The notes beneath the pieces were generated by a model. It was not told where the DNA came from. It did not search any database and saw nothing but the letters and a program-made list of their open reading frames with translations. 64,000 bases of DNA from Verrucomicrobia bacterium Ga0077533. Lineage in GTDB: Bacteria; Verrucomicrobiota; Verrucomicrobiia; Opitutales; Opitutaceae. Position 1 is the stretch's first letter; the number at the start of each line of letters is the position of its first letter. Of the stretch, positions 36,720 through 46,278 are shown piece after piece. A program made the position numbers and the translations under genes. The DNA lies in assembly GCA_001464505.1 (NCBI GenBank), contig LNEH01000155.1, positions 1 through 64,000 of the forward strand, written 5' to 3'.

Positions 36720-36781
36720 GGGCCGGAATGTTTGAGCGCGCTCTGCTTGCAAGCAAGCCCTAGGTGGGGCATAGGGAGCGC

Positions 36782-37390
36782 ATGAAATTTTTCATCCTGA
36801 GCGGCAGCCACCGCGCGGAAGCCCAGTCGCTCAAGGTCGCGAAATATGTGCAGGCGGTGCTGGCGCGCGAACATTCCGGGGCCGAAACCCATCTCTGCAG
36901 TCTGAGCGGCAATCCCCTGCCCCTGTGGGACGAGACCACCGGCGGCGCCCCCGATGCGCTGTGGGATCCGATCTCCGCCGAGTTGAAGGCGGCGGACGCG
37001 TTGGTCGTCGTGACACCGGAGTGGAGCGGCATGGCGACGCCCGGCGTGAAGAACTTCCTGCTCAACTGCACGGCCGGCGAAGTCGGCCACAAGCCCGGCC
37101 TCATCGTAACCGTGTCGGCGAGCCGCGGCGGCAGTTACCCGGTGGCGGAACTGCGCATGAGCGGCACCAAGAACAACCGGCTTTGCTGGATTCCCGAGCA
37201 CGTCATCATCCAGCACGCCGAGCAGAACCTGAACGCCGCCGATGGCGCGGCTGACCTCGGCAAGGAAGACGCCATGCAGCGGAAGCGCCTGCGCTATGCC
37301 CTGCGGCTGCTGGAGGATTACGGCAAGGCACTCAAGCTGGTGCGGGCCGGCGGCGCGGTGGATCACAAAGCCTTTCCCAGCGGGATGTAG
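36782..37390 (+). CDS. NADPH-dependent FMN reductase family protein
   Basis: [41 protein letters not shown]. Confidence 0.82.
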   Translation: MKFFILSGSHRAEAQSLKVAKYVQAVLAREHSGAETHLCSLSGNPLPLWDETTGGAPDALWDPISAELKAADALVVVTPEWSGMATPGVKNFLLNCTAGEVGHKPGLIVTVSASRGGSYPVAELRMSGTKNNRLCWIPEHVIIQHAEQNLNAADGAADLGKEDAMQRKRLRYALRLLEDYGKALKLVRAGGAVDHKAFPSGM

Positions 37391-37609
37391 TCTGCCTCCG
37401 CCCTGCGGGCTACGGCGAGACAGCCTTCGCGGCGCGGTGGCTTGCCGAGCCGTAGCTCCATAGGAGCGAAGGCCATTTTATTTCCGCCCCGGAAAAAGAA
37501 AGCTGGCCTGCCAGCCGTAGCCACACTCGGGCTGCATAGCGGATCACACCCCCTCCTTCGCCAAAGGCTTCGGAGGGCAGCCTTCGTCCACGCATTGCTC
37601 GGCGAAGGC

Positions 37610-37685
37610 TGGTGCCCCCGCCCGGAATTGAACCGGGATCACACGTTTAGGAAACGCGTGCTCTATCCATTTGAGCTACGGGGAC
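37610..37685 (-). tRNA. tRNA-Arg (CCT anticodon)
   Basis: Minus strand GTCCCCGTAGCTCAAATGGATAGAGCACGCGTTTCCTAAACGTGTGATCCCGGTTCAATTCCGGGCGGGGGCACCA folds as a cloverleaf. Confidence 0.93.
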
Positions 37686-37787
37686 TAAAGGCCTGCCCAA
37701 GCATGGCCGCCGCAAGGGTTTGGCAAACCAAAAATGCCCGTTGACAGGGGTAGACTGAAAGCCAACCTTCCGAATCCTTTTCCCATC

Positions 37788-37982
37788 ATGAGCACGACCG
37801 AAACCAAGACCCAGACCCTCAAGCCCGAGGAAATTCCCTTTACCAGCCCCCAGCTGATGAGCCGCTTCATCACGGACACCGGCAAGATCCTGCCCCGCAA
37901 ATACACCGGCTTTTCCGCCAAGCAGCAGCGCCGCGTCACGTCGAACATCAAGCGCGCGCGCAACATGCTGACGATGCAATAA
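37788..37982 (+). CDS. rpsR: 30S ribosomal protein S18
   Basis: [43 protein letters not shown]. Confidence 0.92.
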   Translation: MSTTETKTQTLKPEEIPFTSPQLMSRFITDTGKILPRKYTGFSAKQQRRVTSNIKRARNMLTMQ

Positions 37983-38043
37983 GCCGTTGCCGGCTTACCT
38001 TTTCCGCCGGAGCATGTGCTCCGGCTTTTTTGTCGCCCGAAAT

Positions 38044-39027
38044 ATGCAGGTCCATGTTCATTCCCCCTCCCTCACCAGCCTGCGCCGTCTGGCCAAGGCG
38101 CTGCAACGCGGTGCGCTGGTGGCGATCCCGACCGAAACGGTCTATGGACTGGCCGCCCATGCGCTCGATGCCAAAGCCTGCCGCGCAATCTTCCGGGCCA
38201 AGCGAAGGCCGGCCAATGACCCGCTGATCGTGCATGTGCTCGATTTGGCCCAGGCCGAGCAACTGGCTGAATTTAATGACACGGCGCGCCGGCTGGCCCG
38301 GCGCTTCTGGCCCGGCCCGCTGACCCTCGTGCTGCCCAAAAAAAACCTGGTGCCCGGTGTCGTGACCTCCGGCGGCCCGACGGTCGCGATCCGCGCCCCG
38401 TCGCATCCGCTGGCCCGCAGGTTACTGCGGCTGGCCAAAATCCCGCTGGCGGCGCCCAGCGCCAATCTTTTCGGCTACATCAGCCCCACCACGGCGGAGC
38501 ATGTGCGCGAAGGCCTGGGCCGGCGCATTCCGCACCTTCTTGACGGCGGGGCGTGCCCCGTGGGCGTGGAATCCACCGTCCTCGATGTGACCAATCCAGG
38601 AAAAGCCCGGATCTTGCGACCGGGCGCGGTGACGGCGGATCAGCTCGGGCGCTTCCTCGGCCGAAAGGTGCCCACGGCCAGATCCCGCCATCCGCAGGCG
38701 CAGCAACTCGCGCCCGGAATGCTGGAGCGGCATTACAGCCCGCGCACCCCGCTGGTCTTGCGCCGCCCCGCCGGCAAGCTGCCGACGGGCGTGGCGGCGG
38801 TGTTCCTGCGCCCGCCGGGCAAAAAAAACCTGCCGCACGCGTTTTGGCTGAGCCGGCGGGGCGCCCTCAAGGAAGTGGCGCGCAATCTCTACGAAGTGCT
38901 GCGGCGGGCCGACGCCGGCGGCTACCGGCAGATCTGGGTGGAGCCTTTGCCGGCGGAGGGCGGCGGATTGGCGGCGGCCATCCATGACCGCCTGAAGCGC
39001 GCGGCCGCGAGAAAACGCGGCCGTTAG
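38044..39027 (+). CDS. L-threonylcarbamoyladenylate synthase (Sua5/YwlC)
   Basis: LQRGALVAIPTETVYGLAAHALD, IFRAKRRPANDPLIVHV, C-terminal Sua5 domain ending at 39027. Confidence 0.9.
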   Translation: MQVHVHSPSLTSLRRLAKALQRGALVAIPTETVYGLAAHALDAKACRAIFRAKRRPANDPLIVHVLDLAQAEQLAEFNDTARRLARRFWPGPLTLVLPKKNLVPGVVTSGGPTVAIRAPSHPLARRLLRLAKIPLAAPSANLFGYISPTTAEHVREGLGRRIPHLLDGGACPVGVESTVLDVTNPGKARILRPGAVTADQLGRFLGRKVPTARSRHPQAQQLAPGMLERHYSPRTPLVLRRPAGKLPTGVAAVFLRPPGKKNLPHAFWLSRRGALKEVARNLYEVLRRADAGGYRQIWVEPLPAEGGGLAAAIHDRLKRAAARKRGR

Positions 39028-40122
39028 TCAAGTGGGCAGGATTTCCGCCAGCGCCGCCAACAGGCGCTCGTTTTGCGCCCGAGTGCCCACCGTGATGCGC
39101 AGCCACTCCGGCAGCCCATAGGGGTTCACCGGCCGGGTGATGACGCCCCGCTGCTGCAACGCCCCGAAGACACGCGCGCCGTCACCCACCTTAACGAGCA
39201 GGAAATTCCCGCCGCCGGGCACGAAGGCGAGCCCGAGCCTGCGGAAGCCATCGGCCAGCAGCGTCCGGCCGGCCGCATTTTCCCGCCGGTATTTTTCCAC
39301 AAACTCGTGATCATCGAGCGCTGCGATCGCGGCCGCGACGGCGATGCCGTTCACATTGAACGGCTGGCGGGCGCGCTGCACGATGGCGATCAGCTCCGGC
39401 GCCGCATAACCGTAGCCCACCCGGAGCGCGGCGAGACCGTAGATTTTTGAAAAAGTCCGCAGGCAGATCACCTTCCGGCCCTCAGCGATGAGCGGCCGCA
39501 AATCGGGCGCCGGATCAAGAAATTCCGCATAGGCCTCGTCGAAGACCAGGATCACGTGCGGGGGCAACGACCGCACCAGTTCGGATATTTCCTCTGCGGA
39601 ATTTGTCGCTCCGATTGGATTAGCTGGGCTCGCCAGAAAAACCAGCCGCGTGCGCGGGGTCACCGCCGCCACCAGCAGTTTGAGATCCTGCCGCATGTCC
39701 ACCAAGGGCACCTCCACCGGGGTCGCCCCGAACATCAGCGTGACCAGCTTGTAGACCATGAACGAGGATCGGGGCATCACGCACTCCACGCCTGGCGCGA
39801 GGAATGCGTGGCCGAGCAATTCGATGAGCTCGTTCGAGCCGTCACCGATGATGAACTGGTCCATGCCCAGATTCCACTTGGCCGCGAGTTTCTGCCGCAG
39901 CGCATAATAGCCGCCGTCGGGATAAAGGTTCGCCTCGCGCAACGCCCGCTCCGCCGCCGCGACGGCTTTGGGTGACGGCCCGAACGGATTCTCGTTCGAC
40001 GCGAGCTTGATGATGCCCGCCGGGTCCAGCCCCAGTTCCCGCGCCACCTGGTCAATCGGCTTGCCGGGCTCATAGAGCGGTTGGGTCAGGATCCCCTGGT
40101 TGGCGAGTTCGGCAAATGTCAT
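39028..40122 (-). CDS. hisC: Histidinol-phosphate aminotransferase
   Basis: IIKLASNENPFGPSPKA, DEAYAEF, RTFSKIYGLAALRVGYGYA. Confidence 0.92.
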   Translation of the reverse strand: MTFAELANQGILTQPLYEPGKPIDQVARELGLDPAGIIKLASNENPFGPSPKAVAAAERALREANLYPDGGYYALRQKLAAKWNLGMDQFIIGDGSNELIELLGHAFLAPGVECVMPRSSFMVYKLVTLMFGATPVEVPLVDMRQDLKLLVAAVTPRTRLVFLASPANPIGATNSAEEISELVRSLPPHVILVFDEAYAEFLDPAPDLRPLIAEGRKVICLRTFSKIYGLAALRVGYGYAAPELIAIVQRARQPFNVNGIAVAAAIAALDDHEFVEKYRRENAAGRTLLADGFRRLGLAFVPGGGNFLLVKVGDGARVFGALQQRGVITRPVNPYGLPEWLRITVGTRAQNERLLAALAEILPT

Positions 40123-40173
40123 GCGTTCAGCCCACCGCGTGGCGGGTTTTGAGACAAACCAAAAGCGGCCGGT

Positions 40174-40767
40174 TCAGGTCCGGCTCGGCACCCGCACCCA
40201 TTTCATCCCGGCCGCCTTGGCCGCCTGGATGCCCGGCTCCGCATCCTCAAACACCAGACACTTCAGTGGCGGCACGCCCATCTTTTCAGCCGCGAGCAAA
40301 AACATGTCGGGGGCCGGCTTGCCGTGCGCCACATCCTCCGGCGTCACCACCACCGGGAAAAGCTCATGCAGATGCATGAGCTCCAGGGTGTGCCGCACGG
40401 TGTGGCGCGGTCCGCCGGACGCGACACTGACCGGAACGCCCTGCGCCACTGCCCGCCGGGCGAACGCCACCACCGCCTCGATCAGTTTCATTTCCGCGCG
40501 CAATTCGAGAAACAACGCCTCTTTCTGGTGGAAGACCTTTTCGACATCGACGCTGAGCCCGTAGTGGTCGGCCAAGATTTTCGCCACGCGGCGCGACGGC
40601 ATGCCCCCGAGCGAATAAAACATGTCCTCGTCCAATTCCTCCTTCAGTCCCGCCTGCTGCATCGCCCGGTTCCACGCGCGGTAATGCAGCGGCATCGTGT
40701 CCACCAGCGTGCCGTCGAGGTCGAAGATGTAGCCGGCGAAATCACCGGCGGGAATGTGGAGTTTCAT
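40174..40767 (-). CDS. HAD family hydrolase (beta-phosphoglucomutase-like)
   Basis: GYIFDLDGTLVDTMPLHYRAWNRAM, ASGGPRHTV, HGKPAPDMFLLA. Confidence 0.88.
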   Translation of the reverse strand: MKLHIPAGDFAGYIFDLDGTLVDTMPLHYRAWNRAMQQAGLKEELDEDMFYSLGGMPSRRVAKILADHYGLSVDVEKVFHQKEALFLELRAEMKLIEAVVAFARRAVAQGVPVSVASGGPRHTVRHTLELMHLHELFPVVVTPEDVAHGKPAPDMFLLAAEKMGVPPLKCLVFEDAEPGIQAAKAAGMKWVRVPSRT

Positions 40768-40824
40768 GAAAGCCGGCCAGCGAAACGCCTGCCCCGCCCC
40801 GCGCAACTCCATTCCCGCGAGCGC

Positions 40825-41277
40825 TCAGCGCGGTGCGGACTTCAGGGCGTCCCGCCGCCCGGCGGCATAGGCCTCGAACCGGCGCCGGATCTCGTCGCGC
40901 ACGCGGCGGAAGACGGCGAGTTGCTCCGCCTCCGTGCCCGTGGCGAGCGCCGGGTCGTCAAAAGGCCAGTGGTGACGGTTCACCTGCCCCGGAAAGATCG
41001 GACACGCCTGGTCGGCGTTGCCGCACACCGTGATCACCGTCTCGATTGGCGTGGACAGGAACTCGGCCATGGATTTCGAGCGGTGTGCCGCGATATCGAT
41101 CCCGATCTCACGCATCACCTGGATCGCCAGGGGATGCACATGGCCGGCGGGCTTGGAACCCGCACTCTGCACGTCAAACAGATCTCCGGCGGCCGCGCGC
41201 AAAATGCCCTCCGCCAGATGACTGCGGCAGGAGTTGCCGGTGCAAAGGATCAGCACGGTGGGTTTGGCGGATGGCAT
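40825..41277 (-). CDS. arsC: Arsenate reductase, low-MW phosphatase fold
   Basis: [34 protein letters not shown]. Confidence 0.87.
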   Translation of the reverse strand: MPSAKPTVLILCTGNSCRSHLAEGILRAAAGDLFDVQSAGSKPAGHVHPLAIQVMREIGIDIAAHRSKSMAEFLSTPIETVITVCGNADQACPIFPGQVNRHHWPFDDPALATGTEAEQLAVFRRVRDEIRRRFEAYAAGRRDALKSAPR

Positions 41278-41361
41278 GGATTGAGGCGACCCGGTGAGTC
41301 CGCTCGTTTCAAGCCCTTCTCGTATCGTCACCCCATCGTTGCCTGTCCCGGAAGACGGCCC

Positions 41362-42788
41362 TCAGCGCCGCCCGCCGCGCATCAGGCGGCTTTTCGGTTT
41401 CTCGGGCGCCACCTGCGGCATGCCGCCGCCATCGAAGATGCCCGAGTAGGTGTAGTCGAAGCCTTCGACCTTTTTCCACTCGATGCTCATGCCGATGAAG
41501 CGCTCGATGCTGCGCGCGTCGCGCCACGTCTCCTCCGTCACCAGCGTGAAGGCGTCGCCCGTCTTCTGGGCGCGGCCGGTGCGGCCGATGCGGTGGACAT
41601 AGTCCTCGGGGTTCTCCGGGACGTCGAAATTGATGACGTGCGACACATCGGCGATGTCGAGCCCGCGCGCGGCGACATCGGTGGCGACGAGCACCTCGAA
41701 TTGGCCGGACTTGAAGCCCTTGAGCGCATCCACCCGCTCCTGCTGGCTGCGGTCGGCGTGCATCACGGCGCAGGTGTGGCCGGCCTGCTTGAGCCGGCTG
41801 GCCACGTAGTCGGCGCCGCTCTTGGTGCGCGAGAAGATGAGGACGCTGTGGTATTGGGTCTGTTCCAGCAGGTGCGCCAGGAGCTCGAATTTCTGCGCCT
41901 GCACCACCGGGTAGAAGGCGTGCGTGATGGTCTCGGCGGTGGAACGCTCGCGGCTGACGGCGATCTTGAACGGATCGCGCAGCGCCCACGCCGCCAGTTG
42001 CTCGATTTCGGGTTCTTCGACACCTTGGCCACGATGCGCTTCACATCCGGGAGGAAACCCATGTCGAGCATGCGGTCCACCTCGTCGAGCACGAGGGTCT
42101 GGACCTGGTCGAGCCTGATCTCACCCTGCTCCATGAAGTCGAGCAGCCGGCCGGGCGTGGCGACGAGGATGTCCATGCCGCGCGCGAGATCCTCGCGCTG
42201 CTTGCCGTAGCCGACCCCGCCGTAGATCACAGTGGTGCGCAGATCGGTGAACTTGGAATATACCTTAAAGGACTCCTCGACTTGGAGGGCGAGTTCCCGG
42301 GTGGGCTCGAGCACGAGGCAACGGATGGGGCCGTGCGTGCCGAGCCGTTGGAGGATGGGCAGGGAAAACGCCGCCGTCTTGCCCGTGCCCGTCTGCGCCG
42401 AGCCGATGACGTCCCGGCCGGCCAATACGACCGGGATGGCCTGGGCCTGAATGGGAGTCGGAATCTCGTAGCCCTTTTGCTGCACTGCATAGGCGATGCG
42501 GTCGCTCAGACCGAGGGCGGTGAAAGCCGTGTCCATTTTCGGCACCTCGGGCAGCGGCTTGGCGATGTGCGCGGTGCGCGGCGGGTGCGCGGCGGGTCTG
42601 GCCGCAGCATGGGCCGGGGCGGGATGCCGGGGCGCATCGGAACGGGGAGCGTGGCCGCCCCGCTTTTCGTGGCGCGGGTGGCCGCTTTTGAGTGCGGGCC
42701 GGACGGATTTGTGGACTGGCTTGGTCTCCGGGCGCTTCGCGTCCCTATTGAAGGTCTGCCGGATTTTGGAAATGAGCTTACGTAACAT
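41362..42788 (-). pseudogene. DEAD-box RNA helicase, frameshifted near 42011 with motif III (SAT) missing
   Basis: [15 protein letters not shown], then frame change at [50 protein letters not shown]...RIGRTGRAQ. Confidence 0.8.
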
Positions 42789-42861
42789 GGAATAGTAAGC
42801 CCTTGGTATCAGACGCGCCTGCCTGCATTGCAACCCGCATCTCCACCCACCGGCGGCGCCC

Positions 42862-43272
42862 TCAGAGCCGGGACTTGATTTTGTCCAATATCTTCATCGA
42901 AAGCTCCTGATCACCGATCAGGCCGACGCGAATCTTGATGTTGGTCAGGGTCTTGCCGGTGTTGCTGACGATGATCTCCACCTTCTTGTCCATGGCGGTG
43001 CGGGAGACCAGCACGGCCTTTAACGCGTCCTTGTTCTCACTGACTTTGGCGAACTCCAGGTCTTCGACCGCCTTCCGGGCCGCCTTGAGCACCTGGGCGT
43101 AGTCATGCTCCAGATTGGCCTCCAAGTCGCCGCGCACATACGCCACGGCTCCCGCCCCGGCCCCGGCCGCCACCGCAATGCAGCCGGACAAGGCGGCAAG
43201 GGAAGCACCGAGCAGGATCACCACCAAACCGCGCCGCAGAACCCAGACCGAACAGGGGATATGATGTTTCAT
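42862..43272 (-). CDS. DUF3568-like lipoprotein
   Basis: Lipobox [31 protein letters not shown]. Confidence 0.65.
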   Translation of the reverse strand: MKHHIPCSVWVLRRGLVVILLGASLAALSGCIAVAAGAGAGAVAYVRGDLEANLEHDYAQVLKAARKAVEDLEFAKVSENKDALKAVLVSRTAMDKKVEIIVSNTGKTLTNIKIRVGLIGDQELSMKILDKIKSRL

Positions 43273-43415
43273 GTTGATTGGCTGGGACACCAACCGCGGC
43301 CGGTTGCTCCCGCAATGGGATAATCCGGCGGTGCCGGATTTTTACGCCCGATTGCGCCCTTGACGGCCGGATGATGCTCTCGCCACTGCGGCACCCGGCA
43401 CCTTATGATCCGCCC

Positions 43416-43889
43416 ATGCCCTGCTCAATCCGTTCCGCCACTGCCGCCGATGTGCCGCTGATCTTGAATTTCATCCGTGACCTCGCGGTCTACGAGAAAC
43501 TGGCGCACGAGGTCGTCGCCACCGAGACGGCGCTGCACCACACGCTCTTCGGGTCGCCGCCTGCGGCGCAGGTTGTGATCGCGGAGGTCAACGGCCACCC
43601 GGCCGGCTTCGCTTTGTATTTCTTCAATTACTCCACCTTCCTCGCCAAGCCCGGCCTCTACCTCGAGGATCTGTTCGTGAAACCGGAGTTCCGCGGCGCC
43701 GGCGCCGGCAAGGCCCTGCTCCTCCACCTCGCCAAGATCGCTAACGCCCGTGGCTGCGGCCGGATGGAGTGGTCCGTGCTGGACTGGAACGAGCCGGCGA
43801 TCAAGTTTTACGAATCCCTCGGCGCCAAGCGCATGAAGGAATGGCAGATCTGCCGTCTGACGGGGACCGCACTCGCGCAATACGCCTGA
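43416..43889 (+). CDS. GNAT family N-acetyltransferase
   Basis: IRSATAADVPLILNFIRDLAVYEK, LYLEDLFVKPEFRGAGAGKALL. Confidence 0.92.
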   Translation: MPCSIRSATAADVPLILNFIRDLAVYEKLAHEVVATETALHHTLFGSPPAAQVVIAEVNGHPAGFALYFFNYSTFLAKPGLYLEDLFVKPEFRGAGAGKALLLHLAKIANARGCGRMEWSVLDWNEPAIKFYESLGAKRMKEWQICRLTGTALAQYA

Positions 43890-44118
43890 CCCGGCCGGCG
43901 CCAGACAGCTTTTGCTGGCACTCCTTGGTGCTTTCCCGCCCGGTTTTTCCCGTTCTCCGGATAATTGTGTTGGTCACAGCACCATGCCGATGGTGCTGTC
44001 GCAATTACAGTTTACAAATGGTCGCGCCGCAACCTTCGGGCACTCCTGTCCAATTGAAACGCGGCAGCTTCTAGTGTATCGTGCAACTGGTGCATTGACC
44101 GCAGTTGATGGCATTGGT

Positions 44119-45099
44119 ATGAAGCAGCCATTGAATCCCATTTTTGATGCCTTAAAGAAGGGGCAGAGATTTCATTTTTCGCTTTTGGCGGGCGAGGTAG
44201 AGGATTTAAAGCTGTATTGGAATTGGTGGTGGGGAAAACATGGTTACGACAAAATCGCCCAGCCTTTTACGATTTCGGACGATGATCCCATCCTTACTCA
44301 GACGATAAATAAGAATTTCGTAGATACCCAAAGCGCCGCAGACTTCTTCGATGATTTTCTTAATAAATGTTTAGCAAAGAAAATGCTCCCAAGTGGTCCC
44401 GCTATTTCTAGAAATGAATATCGGGCGCATTTAATTAAGATTTTAAGCACCCTTGCTCCCAAACTAGAAACCCCGACGGCGATTCTTTCTGGGGGCGGTT
44501 ACGGAAGCGGAAAGACCAATGTCTTGGATTTTATGCGGGTAAATGGATGTTTTCCATTTTCTGCGGCTTCGGTTTTGGGCGTGGATACCTTTAAGTTATA
44601 CTTCCCCGAATTTGATCAAATCCGTATGGTTGCCGATGGTAGAGCAAGTGACGTTGTCCAAGCTGAATCTAAAATGCTCGCAAAGGTGCTTTTTAATCAG
44701 TTGGTGGCAGACAAGCGAACCTTTGCGTGGGATGCCTCTATGGCCAGTGGAGACGAGCCCAGGGCCCGTTTAAAGGCATTGCGCAATGCCGGCTACTTAA
44801 TTAAATTTGTGGCTGTTTTTACACCTTTAAAAAGCGCCATTAGGCAGGTGATGTTCCACGCCAAACAAACCAGGCGATTTGTGTCCGCTGGATATGTTGA
44901 AGCCTCACATAAGGCGTTTCTGGAACATTTTTTATCCTATTTGGACTATTTTGACGAAATACAGGTGTATTATAATAATCCAGATAAGTTAGGGGTAAAT
45001 ACCCCGCCCGATTTAATTGCCGAGAAGATTGCGCCGAATAAGAATCTTGTCATCTTTAAGAGTGACCTATTTCACTCTTTCGTTCCCAAATCCAAATAA
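44119..45099 (+). CDS. Zeta toxin family protein
   Basis: AILSGGGYGSGKTNVLDFM (Walker A), GVDTFKLYFPEFDQI, FAWDASMASGDEPRARLKALRNAGY. Confidence 0.78.
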   Translation: MKQPLNPIFDALKKGQRFHFSLLAGEVEDLKLYWNWWWGKHGYDKIAQPFTISDDDPILTQTINKNFVDTQSAADFFDDFLNKCLAKKMLPSGPAISRNEYRAHLIKILSTLAPKLETPTAILSGGGYGSGKTNVLDFMRVNGCFPFSAASVLGVDTFKLYFPEFDQIRMVADGRASDVVQAESKMLAKVLFNQLVADKRTFAWDASMASGDEPRARLKALRNAGYLIKFVAVFTPLKSAIRQVMFHAKQTRRFVSAGYVEASHKAFLEHFLSYLDYFDEIQVYYNNPDKLGVNTPPDLIAEKIAPNKNLVIFKSDLFHSFVPKSK

Positions 45100-45101
45100 C
45101 C

Positions 45102-45281
45102 ATGAACCTCGAATATAAAGAGCAGGACAAGGCCAAGACCCTTAATGAGGTCTGTGGCGTAGATGCGAAGGCATTTGAGCGTTATATGGAGGCCAAAAAT
45201 GCCTTCCTAGAAAAACGCGATGAAAAATCCATTAAGCGCATCATGGAGTCTGTTTCATGGCAGATGGGTCGTGTGGCGTGA
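45102..45281 (+). CDS. Small 59-aa protein directly downstream of the zeta-like gene
   Basis: ATG 45102 to TGA 45281: MNLEYKEQDKAKTLNEVCGVDAKAFERYMEAKNAFLEKRDEKSIKRIMESVSWQMGRVA; 2-nt gap; below ORF-track cutoff. Confidence 0.6.
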   Translation: MNLEYKEQDKAKTLNEVCGVDAKAFERYMEAKNAFLEKRDEKSIKRIMESVSWQMGRVA

Positions 45282-45341
45282 TCTTATCGTCATTTAGAAA
45301 CACCCAAGCGCCATATTCACGGCGCTTTTTTATCTCCGGAA

Positions 45342-46184
45342 TTAAGCCGCTAGACGCTCTGCCACGTCCAACAGGTCTGCAATATCGGCCAGTTCCCAAA
45401 CCTTGTCGGTGACGCCGGCAGCCATAGCGGGCGTGCAGCGCAGCGTGGAATGGATGCGGCAGAAGTTGTAGTGCATGAAATGCAGAGCGCAGGCGTGCTC
45501 GTGATTCTCGATCTTCTTGGAGTGGCCGTTGGTCAGGCGGGTGAAGCGGCGCATACCCATCCGCATGGAGAGATTAGCCCGTTCAACGTAGCTCGTGCTG
45601 ACGTGGTTATAGTCAGGCGAGCCGGTCATAAGGGTTTTCTTCGTGCCCATGCATTGCGCAGGACTATAACGGGCCATGTCCGGCGGAACGTCGCCGTAGA
45701 TTTTCACGAGCTGGGCAAAGTCGATGTCATTGCCAAACGCCCCATAGACCGCGCCAATGTAAGCCTTGAGCCCGTCTGTTGTCAGTTGCACGCGGTTGGA
45801 CAAGCGAGCGGCCAGATCGTTCATAAAATGGGCGGCGGCTACCGCGCTGCGTTCACCAACCAACCAGCAGGGGATGAGCTTGGTTTCGGTATCAATGGCC
45901 GTCCACGTCCACACGTCGCCCCAACGCTTCTCTTTCATCGCGGGACTGACGTTGCGGGCCTTGGCCCCGACAAAACTCCAAATCTCGTCGCATTGCAGGC
46001 GCTTGCAGGGGAGATTCACGAAGTGCTTGTCCTGATAGACCGAGCAGACCCGGCCCACATCCACCACGAACTTCATAACGGTGTTCACGGCCACGCCGGT
46101 CATGCGGGCAGTAGCGCGGAGGCTGTTACCTTCGACAAGGCAGGATATGAGTTGGGTGCGTTTGGCGATGGAGAGCTTCTTCAT
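45342..46184 (-). CDS. IS1-like family transposase, single ORF
   Basis: MKKLSIAKRTQLISCLVEGNSLRATARMTGVAVNTV, KRLQCDEIWSFVGAKARN, TSYVERANLSMRMGMRRFTRLTNGHSKK. Confidence 0.88.
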   Translation of the reverse strand: MKKLSIAKRTQLISCLVEGNSLRATARMTGVAVNTVMKFVVDVGRVCSVYQDKHFVNLPCKRLQCDEIWSFVGAKARNVSPAMKEKRWGDVWTWTAIDTETKLIPCWLVGERSAVAAAHFMNDLAARLSNRVQLTTDGLKAYIGAVYGAFGNDIDFAQLVKIYGDVPPDMARYSPAQCMGTKKTLMTGSPDYNHVSTSYVERANLSMRMGMRRFTRLTNGHSKKIENHEHACALHFMHYNFCRIHSTLRCTPAMAAGVTDKVWELADIADLLDVAERLAA

Positions 46185-46278
46185 GCCCAGAAGCCTGATG
46201 CCTGCTAGCAAGCATAGCAAGCACTAAACCAAGAAAGCAGTTGACATTCCTGCTACAATGGCCAGCCTCCTTTCCACC

